From Lysobacteraceae bacterium NML95-0200 (GTDB lineage: Bacteria; Pseudomonadota; Gammaproteobacteria; Xanthomonadales; Xanthomonadaceae), in assembly GCA_002798255.1 (NCBI GenBank), contig NWQQ01000018.1, positions 1 through 64,000 on the forward strand: a stretch of 64,000 nucleotides of DNA, read 5' to 3'. This document shows, one piece after another, positions 55,216 to 64,000 of this stretch (its first letter is position 1; every line of letters starts with the position of its first letter). Made by a program: the position numbers and the translations under genes. Below the pieces are notes generated by a model. It saw nothing but the letters and a program-made list of their open reading frames with translations. It did not search any database and was not told the DNA's origin.

Positions 55216-55632
55216 TCAGCGGTCGTATTGGCCTGCGGCTTCAGGCTGGAAGCGGATGGACAGCACATGCAGCTTGGCGCTCTGCCCGCCGGGCATCGGC
55301 CAGTCGATGCTGTCACCGACCTTGAGGCCAATCAGCGCGCTGCCCACCGGCGCCAGAATCGAGACCTTGCCGGGGCTGCCGTCGGCATCGTGGGGATAAA
55401 CCAGGGTGATTTCGCGCTCATCACCATTGGTTTCATTGCGCAGCACAATGGTGGAGTTCATCGACACCACATCCGCGGGCATTTGTTGCGGCTCGACCAC
55501 ATGGGCGCGCAGCAGTTCTTCTTGCAGGTTGCGGGTATCGAACTGCCCGCTGCCGGTTTTTTCCAGCAAGGTTTCAAGACGCTCCACATCCAGACGGGAC
55601 AGGGTGAGCGGTGGGCGCGGGGTAGCGTTCAT
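55216..55632 (-). CDS. rnk: Rnk-like nucleoside diphosphate kinase regulator
   Basis: A 138-residue GreA/GreB-fold protein with a short N-terminal coiled coil (about 10-45) and a C-terminal FKBP-like domain: [45 protein letters not shown]. Rnk binds RNA polymerase but lacks the long coiled-coil tip of Gre factors. ATG 55632 has GGAG 9 bases upstream; the upstream extension of the frame is not conserved. Confidence 0.88.
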   Translation of the reverse strand: MNATPRPPLTLSRLDVERLETLLEKTGSGQFDTRNLQEELLRAHVVEPQQMPADVVSMNSTIVLRNETNGDEREITLVYPHDADGSPGKVSILAPVGSALIGLKVGDSIDWPMPGGQSAKLHVLSIRFQPEAAGQYDR

Positions 55633-55795
55633 GCAATAAAACTCCGAAAAGTCAAAGGGCGGCGCGTATTGCGTCGCCCAGAAGGGGTTGGCTGTTTGCG
55701 CAGTTTGCCAGAGCCTGACAAACGCTGCATGACTCATGCAAAACAAGCCCCGCAACAGGTGCTGCAAGGCAGATACATGGATTGATTCAAGCAGC

Positions 55796-56161
55796 TTAGT
55801 CCAGCAGTAGCTGCTGGATGACTTCAGTCAATTCAGCCTCGGTAAACGGCTTGGTGATATAGGCCTTGGCACCTTGGCGCATTCCCCAGACCTTGTCGGT
55901 CTCCTGATCCTTGGTGGTGACCAGCACAATGGGGATATGAGCCGTTTCCGGGGCGCGGGAGATGGAGCGAGTCGCCTGGAAGCCGTTGAGATTGGGCATG
56001 ACCACATCCATCAGGATGAGATCGGGAAGTTCGACCCTGGCTTTTTCAACGCCAACGGCACCGTCTTCAGCGGTGAGGCATTCATGACCAAGCTTCTCCA
56101 CAACGCGGCTGATACCAATCAACTGGGTAGGCGAATCATCAACGACAAGAATACGAGCCAT
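55796..56161 (-). CDS. Twitching motility response regulator, PilH-like
   Basis: A 121-residue single receiver domain with ILVVDDSPTQ, phosphoacceptor Asp52 in LILMDVVMPNLNG and Lys104 in ITKPF. The sequence SPTQLIGISRVVEKLGHECLTAEDG resembles PilH of type IV pilus chemosensory systems. The other pil-chp genes are not nearby, so the exact pathway is inferred. Confidence 0.82.
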   Translation of the reverse strand: MARILVVDDSPTQLIGISRVVEKLGHECLTAEDGAVGVEKARVELPDLILMDVVMPNLNGFQATRSISRAPETAHIPIVLVTTKDQETDKVWGMRQGAKAYITKPFTEAELTEVIQQLLLD

Positions 56162-56234
56162 AAGTGTTTTTCCCCTAAGGATGAACGGATTCTAACCGCT
56201 TGCGTACGCTGCGTGAATGGGGTTGTGATGAGCG

Positions 56235-57227
56235 TCAGAATTTGACCACTGTGCGGCCAAGCGAGTGACCAGCCAGCATCCTGTCAAAAACCTCCGGCAA
56301 AGCATCCAGGCGCACTTCAGCGGTGCAGATGGCATCGAGGTTTTCCGGTTTCCAGTCGCTGGCAAGTTTTTCCCAAACCCTTTCGCGAATATCGCGGGCA
56401 GTTCCGGCCGAAGCCACGCCCAGCAAGGAAACACCGCGAATGATGAAGGGCATCACCGTGGCGGGTAGTTCGGCGCTGGCGGCAAGGCCAGCGCTGGCGA
56501 CGTTGCCGTAAGGTACAGTCTGCGCCAGCAAGCTGGCCAGCATGGTGCCACCGACATTGTCCAGTGCACCGCCAAAGCGAGCCGACAGCATCGGTGCCTG
56601 GGTATCCAGTACCTCGCGTCCCAGCACTTGCGCGGCGCCCAGTGATTTCAGGTAATCATGCTGGTCGGCCTTGCCGCTGATGGCATGCACCTCATAACCG
56701 GCCTTGCTGAAAATACTGAGCGCAAGCGAGCCGACGCCGCCAGTGGCGCCAGTCACAGCAACAGGCCCCAGTGCCGGATGCTGGCGGTTTTCTTCCATGC
56801 GCAGCAGGGCGAGCGCGGCAGTGAAGCCGGCGGTACCCAGAATCATCGCCTCGCGCAGCGACAGCCCGGCGGGCAGGGCAATGACCGATTTGGACTCCAG
56901 CTGTGCATATTCGGCATAGCCGCCATCCCGTGTTTCAGACAGGCCACAGCCGGTCACCAAGACCGCATCGCCTTCGCGGAAAGTGGCATCGCGGCTTTGC
57001 ACGACATGTCCGGCCACATCGATGCCGCCCACCAGCGGGAAGCAGCGCAGGATTTTGCCCTTGCCGGTGCCTGCCAGTGCGTCCTTGTAATTGACCGATG
57101 AATAAGCGGTTTTGATGATGACTTCGCCCGGAGAGAGCGCATCCAGCCGCAGGGTTTCGATGCCGCTGCGATAGCCAGCTTCGTCGTTATGGATACGGAA
57201 AGCCTGGAAATGTTCGGGGATTGTCAT
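56235..57227 (-). CDS. YhdH/AcuI-type quinone oxidoreductase (probable acrylyl-CoA reductase)
   Basis: A 330-residue medium-chain reductase. It has the NADPH-binding VAVTGATGGVGSLA, an N-terminal SSVNYKDALAGTGKGKI and GGIDVAGHVV, and no zinc-binding cysteines. This fits the YhdH family, whose members reduce acryloyl-CoA to propionyl-CoA. ATG 57227 is followed downstream by PilH-like and parC on the same strand. It lies 17 bases after the LOG-family gene. Confidence 0.88.
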   Translation of the reverse strand: MTIPEHFQAFRIHNDEAGYRSGIETLRLDALSPGEVIIKTAYSSVNYKDALAGTGKGKILRCFPLVGGIDVAGHVVQSRDATFREGDAVLVTGCGLSETRDGGYAEYAQLESKSVIALPAGLSLREAMILGTAGFTAALALLRMEENRQHPALGPVAVTGATGGVGSLALSIFSKAGYEVHAISGKADQHDYLKSLGAAQVLGREVLDTQAPMLSARFGGALDNVGGTMLASLLAQTVPYGNVASAGLAASAELPATVMPFIIRGVSLLGVASAGTARDIRERVWEKLASDWKPENLDAICTAEVRLDALPEVFDRMLAGHSLGRTVVKF

Positions 57228-57244
57228 GGATATCTTCCGAAAAG

Positions 57245-57838
57245 TCAGAGCGCCAATTCCTGGCGGCGCTCGGCCACCAGGCGGCTGGGGAGTTGCGTAT
57301 CGAAACGGTGCATCCATGCCCAGAGCGCGCCGATGTCCTCGCCTTGCCAGACATTTTCATGTTGCCTAGCGGGCAAGAAGCCTTCGGCGACCATGCGCTC
57401 CATCATCTGCATCAGCGGCTGCCAGAAGCCCGGTGTGCCCAGAAACGCGCAGGGTTTGCTATTGATGCCGAGTTGTTGCCAGGTGAGCATTTCAAACATT
57501 TCATCCAGCGTGCCAAAACCACCGGGCAGCGCCACGAAGGCATCGCCCAGTTCGAACATGCGCATTTTGCGCTGGTGCATGGTGGCAACCACTTCCAGCC
57601 GGGTCAGTCCGGGATGCGCGGCCTCCCAGTCCACCAGCTGCTGGGGAATAATGCCAATCACTTCGCCGCCCGTAGCCAGCGCGGCATCGGCAGCGATGCC
57701 CATCAAACCTACCCGGCCACCGCCGTAAACCAGACGCAAACCGCTGCGGGCTATATGCTCGCCAAGCGCAGCGGCCAGTTGTGCATATTCAGGGCGATTG
57801 CCGGGCTTGGAACCACAATAAAGACAGATGGATTGCAT
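57245..57838 (-). CDS. LOG family protein (TIGR00730, nucleoside-5'-monophosphate phosphoribohydrolase)
   Basis: A 197-residue Rossmann-fold protein with the signature PGGFGTLDE (105-113), MHQRKMRM (87-94) and YGGGRVGLMG (38-47). Members hydrolyse AMP or cytokinin nucleotides to the free base and ribose 5-phosphate. It is often annotated as lysine decarboxylase in error. The start is ATG 57838; a longer frame upstream is less likely. Confidence 0.9.
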   Translation of the reverse strand: MQSICLYCGSKPGNRPEYAQLAAALGEHIARSGLRLVYGGGRVGLMGIAADAALATGGEVIGIIPQQLVDWEAAHPGLTRLEVVATMHQRKMRMFELGDAFVALPGGFGTLDEMFEMLTWQQLGINSKPCAFLGTPGFWQPLMQMMERMVAEGFLPARQHENVWQGEDIGALWAWMHRFDTQLPSRLVAERRQELAL

Positions 57839-57909
57839 GAAAGCTCGGGAGGTGGCCTTGCACACAAGGTGCCAAGAGTAGCGGTAGCAGACCCTTGCCG
57901 GACAGGGTT

Positions 57910-58647
57910 TTAGCGGATTTCCATCAAGCCGTCGGCGCGGAAATGCACCCGGTCAGGGTCAACATTGAGGAATTGGCGAAGGTTCTGTCCTGCCAGTTGT
58001 CGCAATTGTGCCTGCACTTGCCGGTTTGGACTTTGCTTCAATTCGTGGCGGGTAAGTGCCACCAGAATGCCCAAGGTCACCAATTGTTCGTGGCTGTATT
58101 GGCGGTCGGCATTGGACATGCCGGCAAAGTCGGGAAATTCCGCCAGCACATGGCGCATTTGCTCGGTGGCCAGTTTGAATTGCGCATCGGGATAATCCAC
58201 ATCGCGATAGGCCATCCACGAGCCCACCAGATATGCTGCCAGTGCACTGCCCATATCGTTGGCAGGTACGCCCAATTGCTGCGCCATTTGTGGCCAGTGG
58301 TCATACAATCGCTGCATTTTCCGACGCGCCTCGGCACGCTCGGCGGCCGGATAGCGGGCAGCCATTTCATCCAGGCCACGTCCACGTCGGGTAGGCGTGA
58401 AGCGGGTATTGACACTGGCTGTATTGGTATCGGGGCTAGCCGGACGTGCAGGCGGACTGGCTCTGCGGGGTTCTGTCTTCGACGGGCTGCTGCTTTTGAG
58501 GACAGCCTGGCTGAGTAAATAATTGCCCGCACCAACGGACAGGCTCATCCCGGTGTCGCTGCTCATCCAGTACGCCGGAGCCATTACCGGGGTGAAAAAC
58601 AGCCCGCCAGCAAGCAGCAGGGCAGGCAGTAGAGGGGTTCTGCGCAT
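57910..58647 (-). CDS. Hypothetical secreted protein, DUF6683-like
   Basis: A 245-residue protein with a signal peptide (about 1-26). A low-complexity Ser/Pro/Arg region (50-88) precedes a helical domain with LVGSWMAYRDVDYPDAQFKLATEQ and a YSHEQLVTLGILVALTRHEL segment, resembling DUF6683. GAGGAA lies 6 bases before ATG 58647, which decides the start over the adjacent GTG. The function is unknown. It is the only gene between the LOG-family gene and cysS. Confidence 0.65.
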   Translation of the reverse strand: MRRTPLLPALLLAGGLFFTPVMAPAYWMSSDTGMSLSVGAGNYLLSQAVLKSSSPSKTEPRRASPPARPASPDTNTASVNTRFTPTRRGRGLDEMAARYPAAERAEARRKMQRLYDHWPQMAQQLGVPANDMGSALAAYLVGSWMAYRDVDYPDAQFKLATEQMRHVLAEFPDFAGMSNADRQYSHEQLVTLGILVALTRHELKQSPNRQVQAQLRQLAGQNLRQFLNVDPDRVHFRADGLMEIR

Positions 58648-58770
58648 CACATATTCCTCGGGCTGTGAAGGTCAGTGCATGATAGACACGTTATTGGTAG
58701 TGCGCCAAGCAACCTGCAGTTGCTCGATGCACCCGAAGCGTCTCAAGTAAAAGAGCCCTGCCTGAAATTT

Positions 58771-60147
58771 TCAGCGGCGCTGCCAGCGCACGCCTTGCGG
58801 GGTGTCTTCCAGGACGATGCCTTCGTTGGCCAGTTGGTCGCGGATGGCATCGGCGCGGGCAAAGTCGCGGGCTTTCTTCGCGGCAATGCGCTCGTCCACC
58901 AGGGCTTGAATGCGGGCATCGTCGCCCTGGTCAGCGCCGCGGGCAAACCAGGTTGCCGGTGACTGTTGCAGCAGGCCAAGTGCCTGCCCGGCTCCGAGCA
59001 GCGCGGCTTTGGCAGCACGGCGGGCGGCATCACCTTCGGCTTTGCGCGCCACAGCGGCAAGGCGGGCGATTTCGGCCAGTGCCGCCGGGGTGTTGAGGTC
59101 ATCATCAAGCGCGGCCTCGATGCTGGCCGGGATGTGCGCTTGGGCGTTGACATCGGCCAGGTCGCGCAGCGTGCCGTACAGGCGGTCGAGGGTGCGGATG
59201 GATTGCTCAATCAGGCCATCGCTCCATTCCAGCGGCTGGCGGTAATGCGCCGAGAGCAGGGCATAGCGCAGGGCTTCGGGCGGATGGGCGCGCACCAGGT
59301 CATGCACCCGTTCGATATTGCCCAGCGATTTGCTCATCTTGGCGCCGGCAAAGTTCAGCATGCCGTTATGCAGCCAGAAACGGGCAAAGGTCTTGCCGCC
59401 GTGGGCGCATTCGCTCTGGGCGATTTCGTTTTCGTGATGCGGGAATTGCAAGTCCACGCCGCCGGCATGGATGTCGATGGTGTGCCCCAGGTGTGCCGCG
59501 GCCATCGCCGAGCATTCGATATGCCAGCCCGGTCGCCCCCGTCCCCAGGGAGAGTCCCAGCCGGGCAGGTCGTCGCTGGAGGGCTTCCACAGCACAAAAT
59601 CGCCGGCATCGCGTTTGTAGGGGGCGACTTCCACCCGCGCGCCGGCCAGCATGTCCTCCGGGTCGCGGCGCGAGAGTTTGCCGTAGCCGGGGAAACTCGC
59701 CACTGAAAACAGTACATGCCCCTCGGCGGCATAGGCGTGTCCTTCGGCAATCAGGCGCTCACACATCTGGATGATGTCGGCAATGTGTTCGGTGGCCGCA
59801 GGCTCAATATCTGGGGCGAAGGCGCCCTCCACGCCCAACGCTGCCATGTCGTCGCGGTAAGCTTCAGCGAAACGCCCGGTAATGGCGCTGATCGGGCTGC
59901 CGGCCTCCTTGGCGGCGGCATTGATTTTGTCATCCACATCGGTGATGTTGCGGGCATAGCGCAGTGCGCCAAAACGCCGCCGCAACAGCGCTGCCAGTAC
60001 GCCAAACACCACCGGGCCGCGGGCATTGCCGATATGCACATAGTTGTAAACCGTCGGCCCGCAGACATACATCGTGACTTCGGCCGGGTTGGCAGGCGTA
60101 AACGCTTCAGGCTGTCGGGTCAGGCTGTTGTAAAGATGCAGGCTCAT
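58771..60147 (-). CDS. cysS: Cysteinyl-tRNA synthetase
   Basis: A 458-residue class I synthetase. It has zinc ligand Cys29 in [10 protein letters not shown], the HIGH-type motif HIGN (38-41), the zinc-site [10 protein letters not shown] and [18 protein letters not shown], and the KMSKS loop in AKMSKSLGN (about 270). It charges tRNA-Cys. ATG 60147 opens the conserved N-terminus [10 protein letters not shown]. It diverges from the small exoprotein gene at 60281. Confidence 0.96.
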   Translation of the reverse strand: MSLHLYNSLTRQPEAFTPANPAEVTMYVCGPTVYNYVHIGNARGPVVFGVLAALLRRRFGALRYARNITDVDDKINAAAKEAGSPISAITGRFAEAYRDDMAALGVEGAFAPDIEPAATEHIADIIQMCERLIAEGHAYAAEGHVLFSVASFPGYGKLSRRDPEDMLAGARVEVAPYKRDAGDFVLWKPSSDDLPGWDSPWGRGRPGWHIECSAMAAAHLGHTIDIHAGGVDLQFPHHENEIAQSECAHGGKTFARFWLHNGMLNFAGAKMSKSLGNIERVHDLVRAHPPEALRYALLSAHYRQPLEWSDGLIEQSIRTLDRLYGTLRDLADVNAQAHIPASIEAALDDDLNTPAALAEIARLAAVARKAEGDAARRAAKAALLGAGQALGLLQQSPATWFARGADQGDDARIQALVDERIAAKKARDFARADAIRDQLANEGIVLEDTPQGVRWQRR

Positions 60148-60280
60148 GGCGGGTGGCACAAAGAATGGGCTAGGGATTCTAGCGGCTTGCATCCAGTCTG
60201 AGTGGTTAACATGCCGTTAATGCTGGGGTTCAGTCTGTCGCGCATACACTTGCCCGCAAATTTTCTGCCGTGAACTGCCC

Positions 60281-60661
60281 GTGTTCTGTCGTCATCCCCT
60301 GCTGCAAACCTGGTTATTGCTTGCTGTAATGCTTGTGCCTGCTGCACTTGCAGCACAGGAGCAGCTGGTGCCTGCCGAGCAGGTACGCTATGACTATGCG
60401 CAGGTATTGAGTGTGCAGCCGGTTTATCAGGTGCTGAACGCCAGCACCGCAAGAGAGCAGTGCCGTCCACTGCCGGGCAGTGCGGTGCGTGAATGCCGCG
60501 AGGTGCGTGTGCCGCTGGAGTACCGCCGCCCGATTGCCTATGACGTGGATTACACCTATCGCGGTGTGAAGTATCGCTCGCGGATTGCGCAAAATCCCGG
60601 GCGCAGGTTGCGCATCCGTATCGGTATCACCCCGGTGGTGAGTGCGGAAGTCCGGCCATAG
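60281..60661 (+). CDS. Small hypothetical exported protein
   Basis: A 126-residue product (GTG start) with a signal peptide (about 1-25, ending ALAAQ) and a mature part with VRYDYAQVLSVQPVYQVL and VDYTYRGVKYRSRIAQNPGRRLR. The YDYAxVLxVxPVY pattern is common at the start of small outer-membrane or periplasmic proteins of xanthomonads, but no glycine zipper follows. Two cysteines may form a disulfide. The start is uncertain, since no ribosome site is obvious. It precedes the argF' leader region. Confidence 0.62.
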   Translation: MFCRHPLLQTWLLLAVMLVPAALAAQEQLVPAEQVRYDYAQVLSVQPVYQVLNASTAREQCRPLPGSAVRECREVRVPLEYRRPIAYDVDYTYRGVKYRSRIAQNPGRRLRIRIGITPVVSAEVRP

Positions 60662-60761
60662 TGCCCCTTGTCCAATTGCAAAGCGCATGCGAGCATAGCC
60701 GCCCATGAATGCATGCTTTTCCACTGCCGCTTATCAGTCCGCTGCCTGGCAGGCTGCGGGC

Positions 60762-60806
60762 ATGACCTCGCGCGCACGCCGCCGCTGCTTTGACAGGCCG
60801 GCGTGA
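60762..60806 (+). CDS. Putative arginine leader peptide (MTSRARRRCFDRPA)
   Basis: A 14-codon frame with five arginine codons (positions 4, 6, 7, 8 and 12), preceded by GGCAGG about 8 bases from the ATG. It ends 26 bases before the 5' arm of a strong terminator that lies just ahead of argF'. The three consecutive CGC codons fall exactly on the first arm of the pause hairpin. An in-frame upstream ATG (60705) would lengthen it to 33 residues. Translation is proposed to sense arginyl-tRNA supply. Confidence 0.65.
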   Translation: MTSRARRRCFDRPA

Positions 60807-60861
60807 GACTGCGTGCATGCAGATTTTCCAGCCCGGCCTTGTGCCGGGTTTTTTGTTTTTT
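60775..60861 (+). promoter_or_regulatory. Arginine attenuator of argF' (pause, antiterminator and terminator hairpins)
   Basis: Segment 1, CACGCCG (60775-60781, in the Arg codons), pairs with segment 2, CGGCGTG (60799-60805, over the leader stop). Segment 2 shifted, AGGCCGG (60795-60801), pairs with segment 3, CCGGCCT (60833-60839). Segment 3, CCCGGC (60832-60837), pairs with segment 4, GCCGGG (60843-60848), followed by T6-G-T6. The 2:3 and 3:4 pairings exclude each other. This is the standard layout of amino-acid operon attenuators. Confidence 0.68.
60832..60861 (+). terminator. Rho-independent terminator ahead of argF'
   Basis: A six-base GC stem (CCCGGC/GCCGGG) with loop CTTGT is followed by TTTTTTGTTTTTT. 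It ends 17 bases before the argF' ATG, so it is well placed to control read-through into the arg genes rather than to end a distant transcript. Confidence 0.85.
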
Positions 60862-60878
60862 GCCTTCGGGAAAACACC

Positions 60879-61898
60879 ATGAAACATTTTTTGAACACGC
60901 AAGACTGGAGCCGCGCCGAACTGGATGCGCTACTGGCCGAGGCTGCGCGCATGAAGCAGCACAAATGGGGCGATGCGCTGAAAGGGCGCTCGATTGCACT
61001 CTTGTTTTTCAATCCGTCGATGCGTACCCGCACCAGTTTCGAGCTGGGCGCATTCCAGCTGGGCGGGCATGCCATCGTGCTGCAACCGGGCAAGGACGCT
61101 TGGCCGGTGGAATTTGACCTCGGCACGGTGATGGCGGGAGATACCGAGGAACATATCGCCGAAGTCGCCCGGGTGCTCTCGCGCTATGTGGACCTGATTG
61201 CCGTGCGCGCCTTTCCCAAGTTCATCGACTGGCAGGAGGACAGGCAAGACAAGGTGCTGAAGGCGTTTGCCCGCTATTCCACGGTGCCGGTCATCAATAT
61301 GGAAACCATTACCCATCCCTGTCAGGAATTGGCGCATGCGCTGGCCTTGCAGGAGCACTTCGGTAGCCGCGACCTGCGCGGCAAAAAATACGTGCTGACC
61401 TGGACTTATCACCCCAGGGCGCTGAACACTGCGGTGGCGAACTCGGCGTTGACCATCGCCACGCGCTTAGGGATGGATGTGACCTTGCTGTGCCCGAACG
61501 AGGATTACCTGCTGGATGAACGCTATATGCAGTGGGCGGCGCAGAATGTGGCCGAGTCCGGCGGCAGCCTTGTCATCAGCCATGACATTGAAAGCGCCTA
61601 TGCCGGTGCCGATGTGGTGTATGCCAAGAGCTGGGGGGCGCTGCCGTATTTTGGCCAGTGGGAAAGGGAAAAACCCATCCGCGATGCGCACCGGCATTTC
61701 ATCGTCGATGAGGCCAAGATGGCGCTGACCAATAACGGCGTATTCAGCCACTGCCTGCCGCTGCGCCGCAATGTCAAAGCCACCGATGCGGTGATGGACT
61801 CGCCGCAGTGCATCGCCATCAACGAGGCCGAGAACCGCCTGCATGTGCAGAAGGCGGTGATGGCGGCATTGCTTCAGGGGGCAGAGGGCAGGGGCTAG
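60879..61898 (+). CDS. argF': N-acetylornithine carbamoyltransferase (ArgF')
   Basis: A 339-residue transcarbamylase with the carbamoyl-phosphate motif [13 protein letters not shown] and [14 protein letters not shown]. It shows the AOTCase-specific features known from Xanthomonas: [32 protein letters not shown] and [17 protein letters not shown], in which the Lys corresponds to the carboxylated active-site lysine. It converts N-acetylornithine to N-acetylcitrulline, so arginine is made through acetylated intermediates. It is followed by argG after 50 bases and preceded by the attenuator. Confidence 0.95.
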   Translation: MKHFLNTQDWSRAELDALLAEAARMKQHKWGDALKGRSIALLFFNPSMRTRTSFELGAFQLGGHAIVLQPGKDAWPVEFDLGTVMAGDTEEHIAEVARVLSRYVDLIAVRAFPKFIDWQEDRQDKVLKAFARYSTVPVINMETITHPCQELAHALALQEHFGSRDLRGKKYVLTWTYHPRALNTAVANSALTIATRLGMDVTLLCPNEDYLLDERYMQWAAQNVAESGGSLVISHDIESAYAGADVVYAKSWGALPYFGQWEREKPIRDAHRHFIVDEAKMALTNNGVFSHCLPLRRNVKATDAVMDSPQCIAINEAENRLHVQKAVMAALLQGAEGRG

Positions 61899-61948
61899 AG
61901 GTCAGGGTAAAGCGTTGTCTGTCATCTTTTTCATCAGGGAAATTCATC

Positions 61949-63154
61949 ATGTCCGAATCCAGTAAAACCATCGTGCTCGCTTTTTCCGGCGGGCTGGATA
62001 CCAGTTTCTGCATCCCCTATCTGCGTGAGCAGGGCTGGCAGGTGCATACCGTGTTTGCCGATACCGGAGGAGTGGATGCCGGGGAGCGCGCCTATATCGA
62101 GCAACGCGCGGCGGAGCTAGGCGTGGCCAGCCATCGCACCATTGATGGAGGACCTGCGATTTGGGCGGGCTTTGTCAAACCCTTCGTCTGGGCGGGTGAG
62201 GGTTATCAGGGGCAGTATCCGCTGCTGGTGTCCGACCGTTATCTGATTGTCGATGCCGCGCTGGCGCGCGCCCGTGAGCTCGGCACGCGCGCCATTGCCC
62301 ACGGCTGCACCGGCATGGGCAATGACCAGGTGCGTTTTGATTTGGCGGTAAAGGCCAGCGGCGATTACCACATCGTTGCGCCCATCCGCGAAATCCAGAA
62401 AGAACACACCCAGACCCGCGCCTACGAGCAGAAATATCTGGAGGAGCGCGGCTTTGCCGTTCGCGCCAAACAGCAGCAATACACCATCAACGAAAACCTG
62501 CTGGGGGTAACGCTTTCCGGCGGCGAAATCGACCAATGGCAGGCGCCGGGCGAAGAAGCCCGTGGTTGGTGCAAGCCGCGCGCCGAATGGCCGGAAGCGC
62601 CGCTGCGGGTGCGTATCCGTTTTGTCGAAGGCGAGGCGGTGGCGCTGGATGGCGAGGCACTGCCGGGGCCGCAACTGCTGGCGCGGCTCAATACCCTGTT
62701 TGCCGCCTATGGCGTGGGGCGCGGTCTGTACACCGGCGATACCACCATCGGCCTCAAGGGGCGCATCGTCTATGAAGCGCCGGGGCTGGCGGCCTTGCTC
62801 GCAGCGCACCGGGCGCTGGAAGAAGCTGTGCTTTCCAAACAGCAAAACCGCTTCAAGCCGGAAGTTGCCCGCAAGTGGGTGGAGCTGGTGTACGAGGGTT
62901 TCTGGCATGACCCGCTGAAAACCGACCTGGAAGCGTTCTTGCAATCCAGCCAGCGCAGGGTCAATGGCGAGGTGTTGCTGGAAACCCACGGCGGGCGCGT
63001 GGATGCGGTGGCCGTTGAGTCGCCGCATGTGTTGAGCGCCAAGGGCGCGACCTATGCGCAGTCAGCCGACTGGGGCGTGGCCGAGGCCGAGGGCTTCATC
63101 AAACTGTTCGGCATGAGCAGCACGCTGTGGGCGGAAGTCAACGGGGACAGCTGA
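61949..63154 (+). CDS. argG: Argininosuccinate synthase
   Basis: A 401-residue enzyme with the ATP pyrophosphatase loop AFSGGLDTS (11-19), [14 protein letters not shown] and [18 protein letters not shown]. It joins citrulline and aspartate. In the xanthomonad pathway it acts after deacetylation of acetylcitrulline by the downstream enzyme. AGGGA lies 8 bases before ATG 61949. Its stop overlaps the argE start by one base. Confidence 0.95.
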   Translation: MSESSKTIVLAFSGGLDTSFCIPYLREQGWQVHTVFADTGGVDAGERAYIEQRAAELGVASHRTIDGGPAIWAGFVKPFVWAGEGYQGQYPLLVSDRYLIVDAALARARELGTRAIAHGCTGMGNDQVRFDLAVKASGDYHIVAPIREIQKEHTQTRAYEQKYLEERGFAVRAKQQQYTINENLLGVTLSGGEIDQWQAPGEEARGWCKPRAEWPEAPLRVRIRFVEGEAVALDGEALPGPQLLARLNTLFAAYGVGRGLYTGDTTIGLKGRIVYEAPGLAALLAAHRALEEAVLSKQQNRFKPEVARKWVELVYEGFWHDPLKTDLEAFLQSSQRRVNGEVLLETHGGRVDAVAVESPHVLSAKGATYAQSADWGVAEAEGFIKLFGMSSTLWAEVNGDS

Positions 63155-64000
63155 TGTTGGACAAGGTACTGGAACATCTGGCCGCGCTGGTGGCCTTTGA
63201 TAGCCGCAATCCGCCGCGGGCGATGTCGGCCGACAGCCCGATGTTTGCCTATTTGCGTGAGCAGTTGCCGGGGTTTGATATCCGGGTGACCGACCACGGC
63301 GCTGGGGCAGTGTCGCTGCTGGCGGTGCGCGGCCAGCCATCGCTGCTGTTCAATGTGCATCTGGACACGGTTCCAGCCTCGCCCGCCTGGAGCGCCGACC
63401 CGCATATTTTGCGGGTGGAGGGTGGGCGTGCGATTGGCCTTGGCGCCTGCGATATCAAGGGCGCGGCTGCCGGGCTGCTGGCCGTGGCGCAGGCGGCAAG
63501 CGGCGATATGGCGATGCTATTTTCCAATGACGAGGAAGCCAATGACCCGCGCTGCATCGCGCATTTTCTGGCCAGCAATCATGGCTTCCAGAACGTGATT
63601 GTGGCCGAGCCGACCGGCTGCCGCGCGGTGCTGGCGCATCGCGGCATCAGTGCGGTGCGGATGCAGTTTCATGGCCGGGCAGGGCATGCCTCGGGCGCTC
63701 AGGCGATGCAGGCCAGCGCCCTGCATCAGGCGATGCGCTGGGGCACGCGCGCCCTTGAGCATGTGGAGGCGCACGCCCCGCAGGCCTTTGGCGGCTTGCA
63801 GGGGCTACGCTTCAATATCGGCCGGGTCGAGGGTGGCATCAAGGCCAATGTCATCGCGCCCGAGGCCGAAGTGCGTTTTGGCTTCCGTCCGCTGCCTTCG
63901 CAGGACATGGACGAATTGCACCGGCAGTTTCAGGGCTTCGCCGAGCCGGGCACGGATTACGAGGAAACCTTCCGGGGGCCGTCATTGCCCGCAGGCGATG
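63154..64000 (+). CDS. argE: Acetylornithine/acetylcitrulline deacetylase (partial, cut by window end)
   Basis: The open frame from ATG 63154 runs 282 codons to the edge. It is an M20 metallopeptidase with zinc-site His69 and Asp71 in FNVHLDTVP, Asp100 in GACDIKGAAAG, and Glu127/Glu128 in FSNDEEAND. Downstream of argF' and argG, it is expected to remove acetyl groups from N-acetylcitrulline, as shown for the Xanthomonas homologue. The start overlaps the argG stop (TGATG), so translation is coupled. Confidence 0.92.
   Translation, partial: MLDKVLEHLAALVAFDSRNPPRAMSADSPMFAYLREQLPGFDIRVTDHGAGAVSLLAVRGQPSLLFNVHLDTVPASPAWSADPHILRVEGGRAIGLGACDIKGAAAGLLAVAQAASGDMAMLFSNDEEANDPRCIAHFLASNHGFQNVIVAEPTGCRAVLAHRGISAVRMQFHGRAGHASGAQAMQASALHQAMRWGTRALEHVEAHAPQAFGGLQGLRFNIGRVEGGIKANVIAPEAEVRFGFRPLPSQDMDELHRQFQGFAEPGTDYEETFRGPSLPAGD

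Noticed and set aside
62117-63028. 303-codon minus-strand frame inside argG
   Set aside because: It is antisense to an unmistakable argininosuccinate synthase.

Overview
The window looks like core chromosome of a gammaproteobacterium of the Lysobacterales (Xanthomonadales), with high GC. The best marker is the arginine cluster at the right end. It encodes an N-acetylornithine carbamoyltransferase (argF') followed by argG and argE, an arrangement typical of Xanthomonas relatives. A complete system I cytochrome c maturation cluster, RecBCD, ClpS-ClpA, the hutF/hutI pair and a PilH-like regulator fit this placement. No tRNA, rRNA or CRISPR array was seen.

Layout: 1-6.5 kb holds a subtilisin-type autotransporter (cut by the left edge), a three-domain methionine sulfoxide reductase, an omega-amidase, a DUF3829 lipoprotein and a PPC-repeat exoprotein. 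6.5-14 kb is the ccmABCDEFGHI cluster on the minus strand. A lipoprotein azurin sits between ccmB and ccmC with its own FNR-type box. 14-18 kb holds a methionine-type aminotransferase and the lysine genes dapE and dapD with a yffB-type gene. 17.9-29.5 kb is an accessory array, all on the plus strand: pirin, an AraC regulator, a lipoprotein/OmpA pair and many small stand-alone enzymes (VOC, GNAT, SDR, GST, GFA, DUF1428, DUF1697, SelO). It also contains two frameshifted genes, an IS3 remnant, three copies of a repeat derived from an araC 3' end, and two inverted repeats resembling Neisseriaceae DNA uptake sequences.

29.5-34.4 kb is nudJ-mnmA-hflD running into a histidine kinase with two stand-alone receiver proteins. 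34.7-37.4 kb is clpS-clpA. 38-44 kb holds the divergent hutF/hutI genes, a PLP transsulfuration enzyme, a lytic transglycosylase and a DMT exporter. 44-52.9 kb is recC-recB-recD. 53-60.2 kb (minus strand) holds parC, rnk, pilH-like, yhdH-like, a LOG-family gene, a DUF6683-like gene and cysS. 60.3-64 kb is a small exoprotein gene and argF'-argG-argE, cut by the right edge.

The most striking regulatory find lies just before argF'. A 14-codon reading frame with five arginine codons is followed by RNA segments that can form mutually exclusive pause, antiterminator and terminator hairpins. This is the classical leader-peptide attenuator layout, here apparently responding to arginine. Two other genes (the methionine sulfoxide reductase and clpS) have -10 boxes placed so that their mRNAs would start at or next to the AUG, which suggests leaderless translation.
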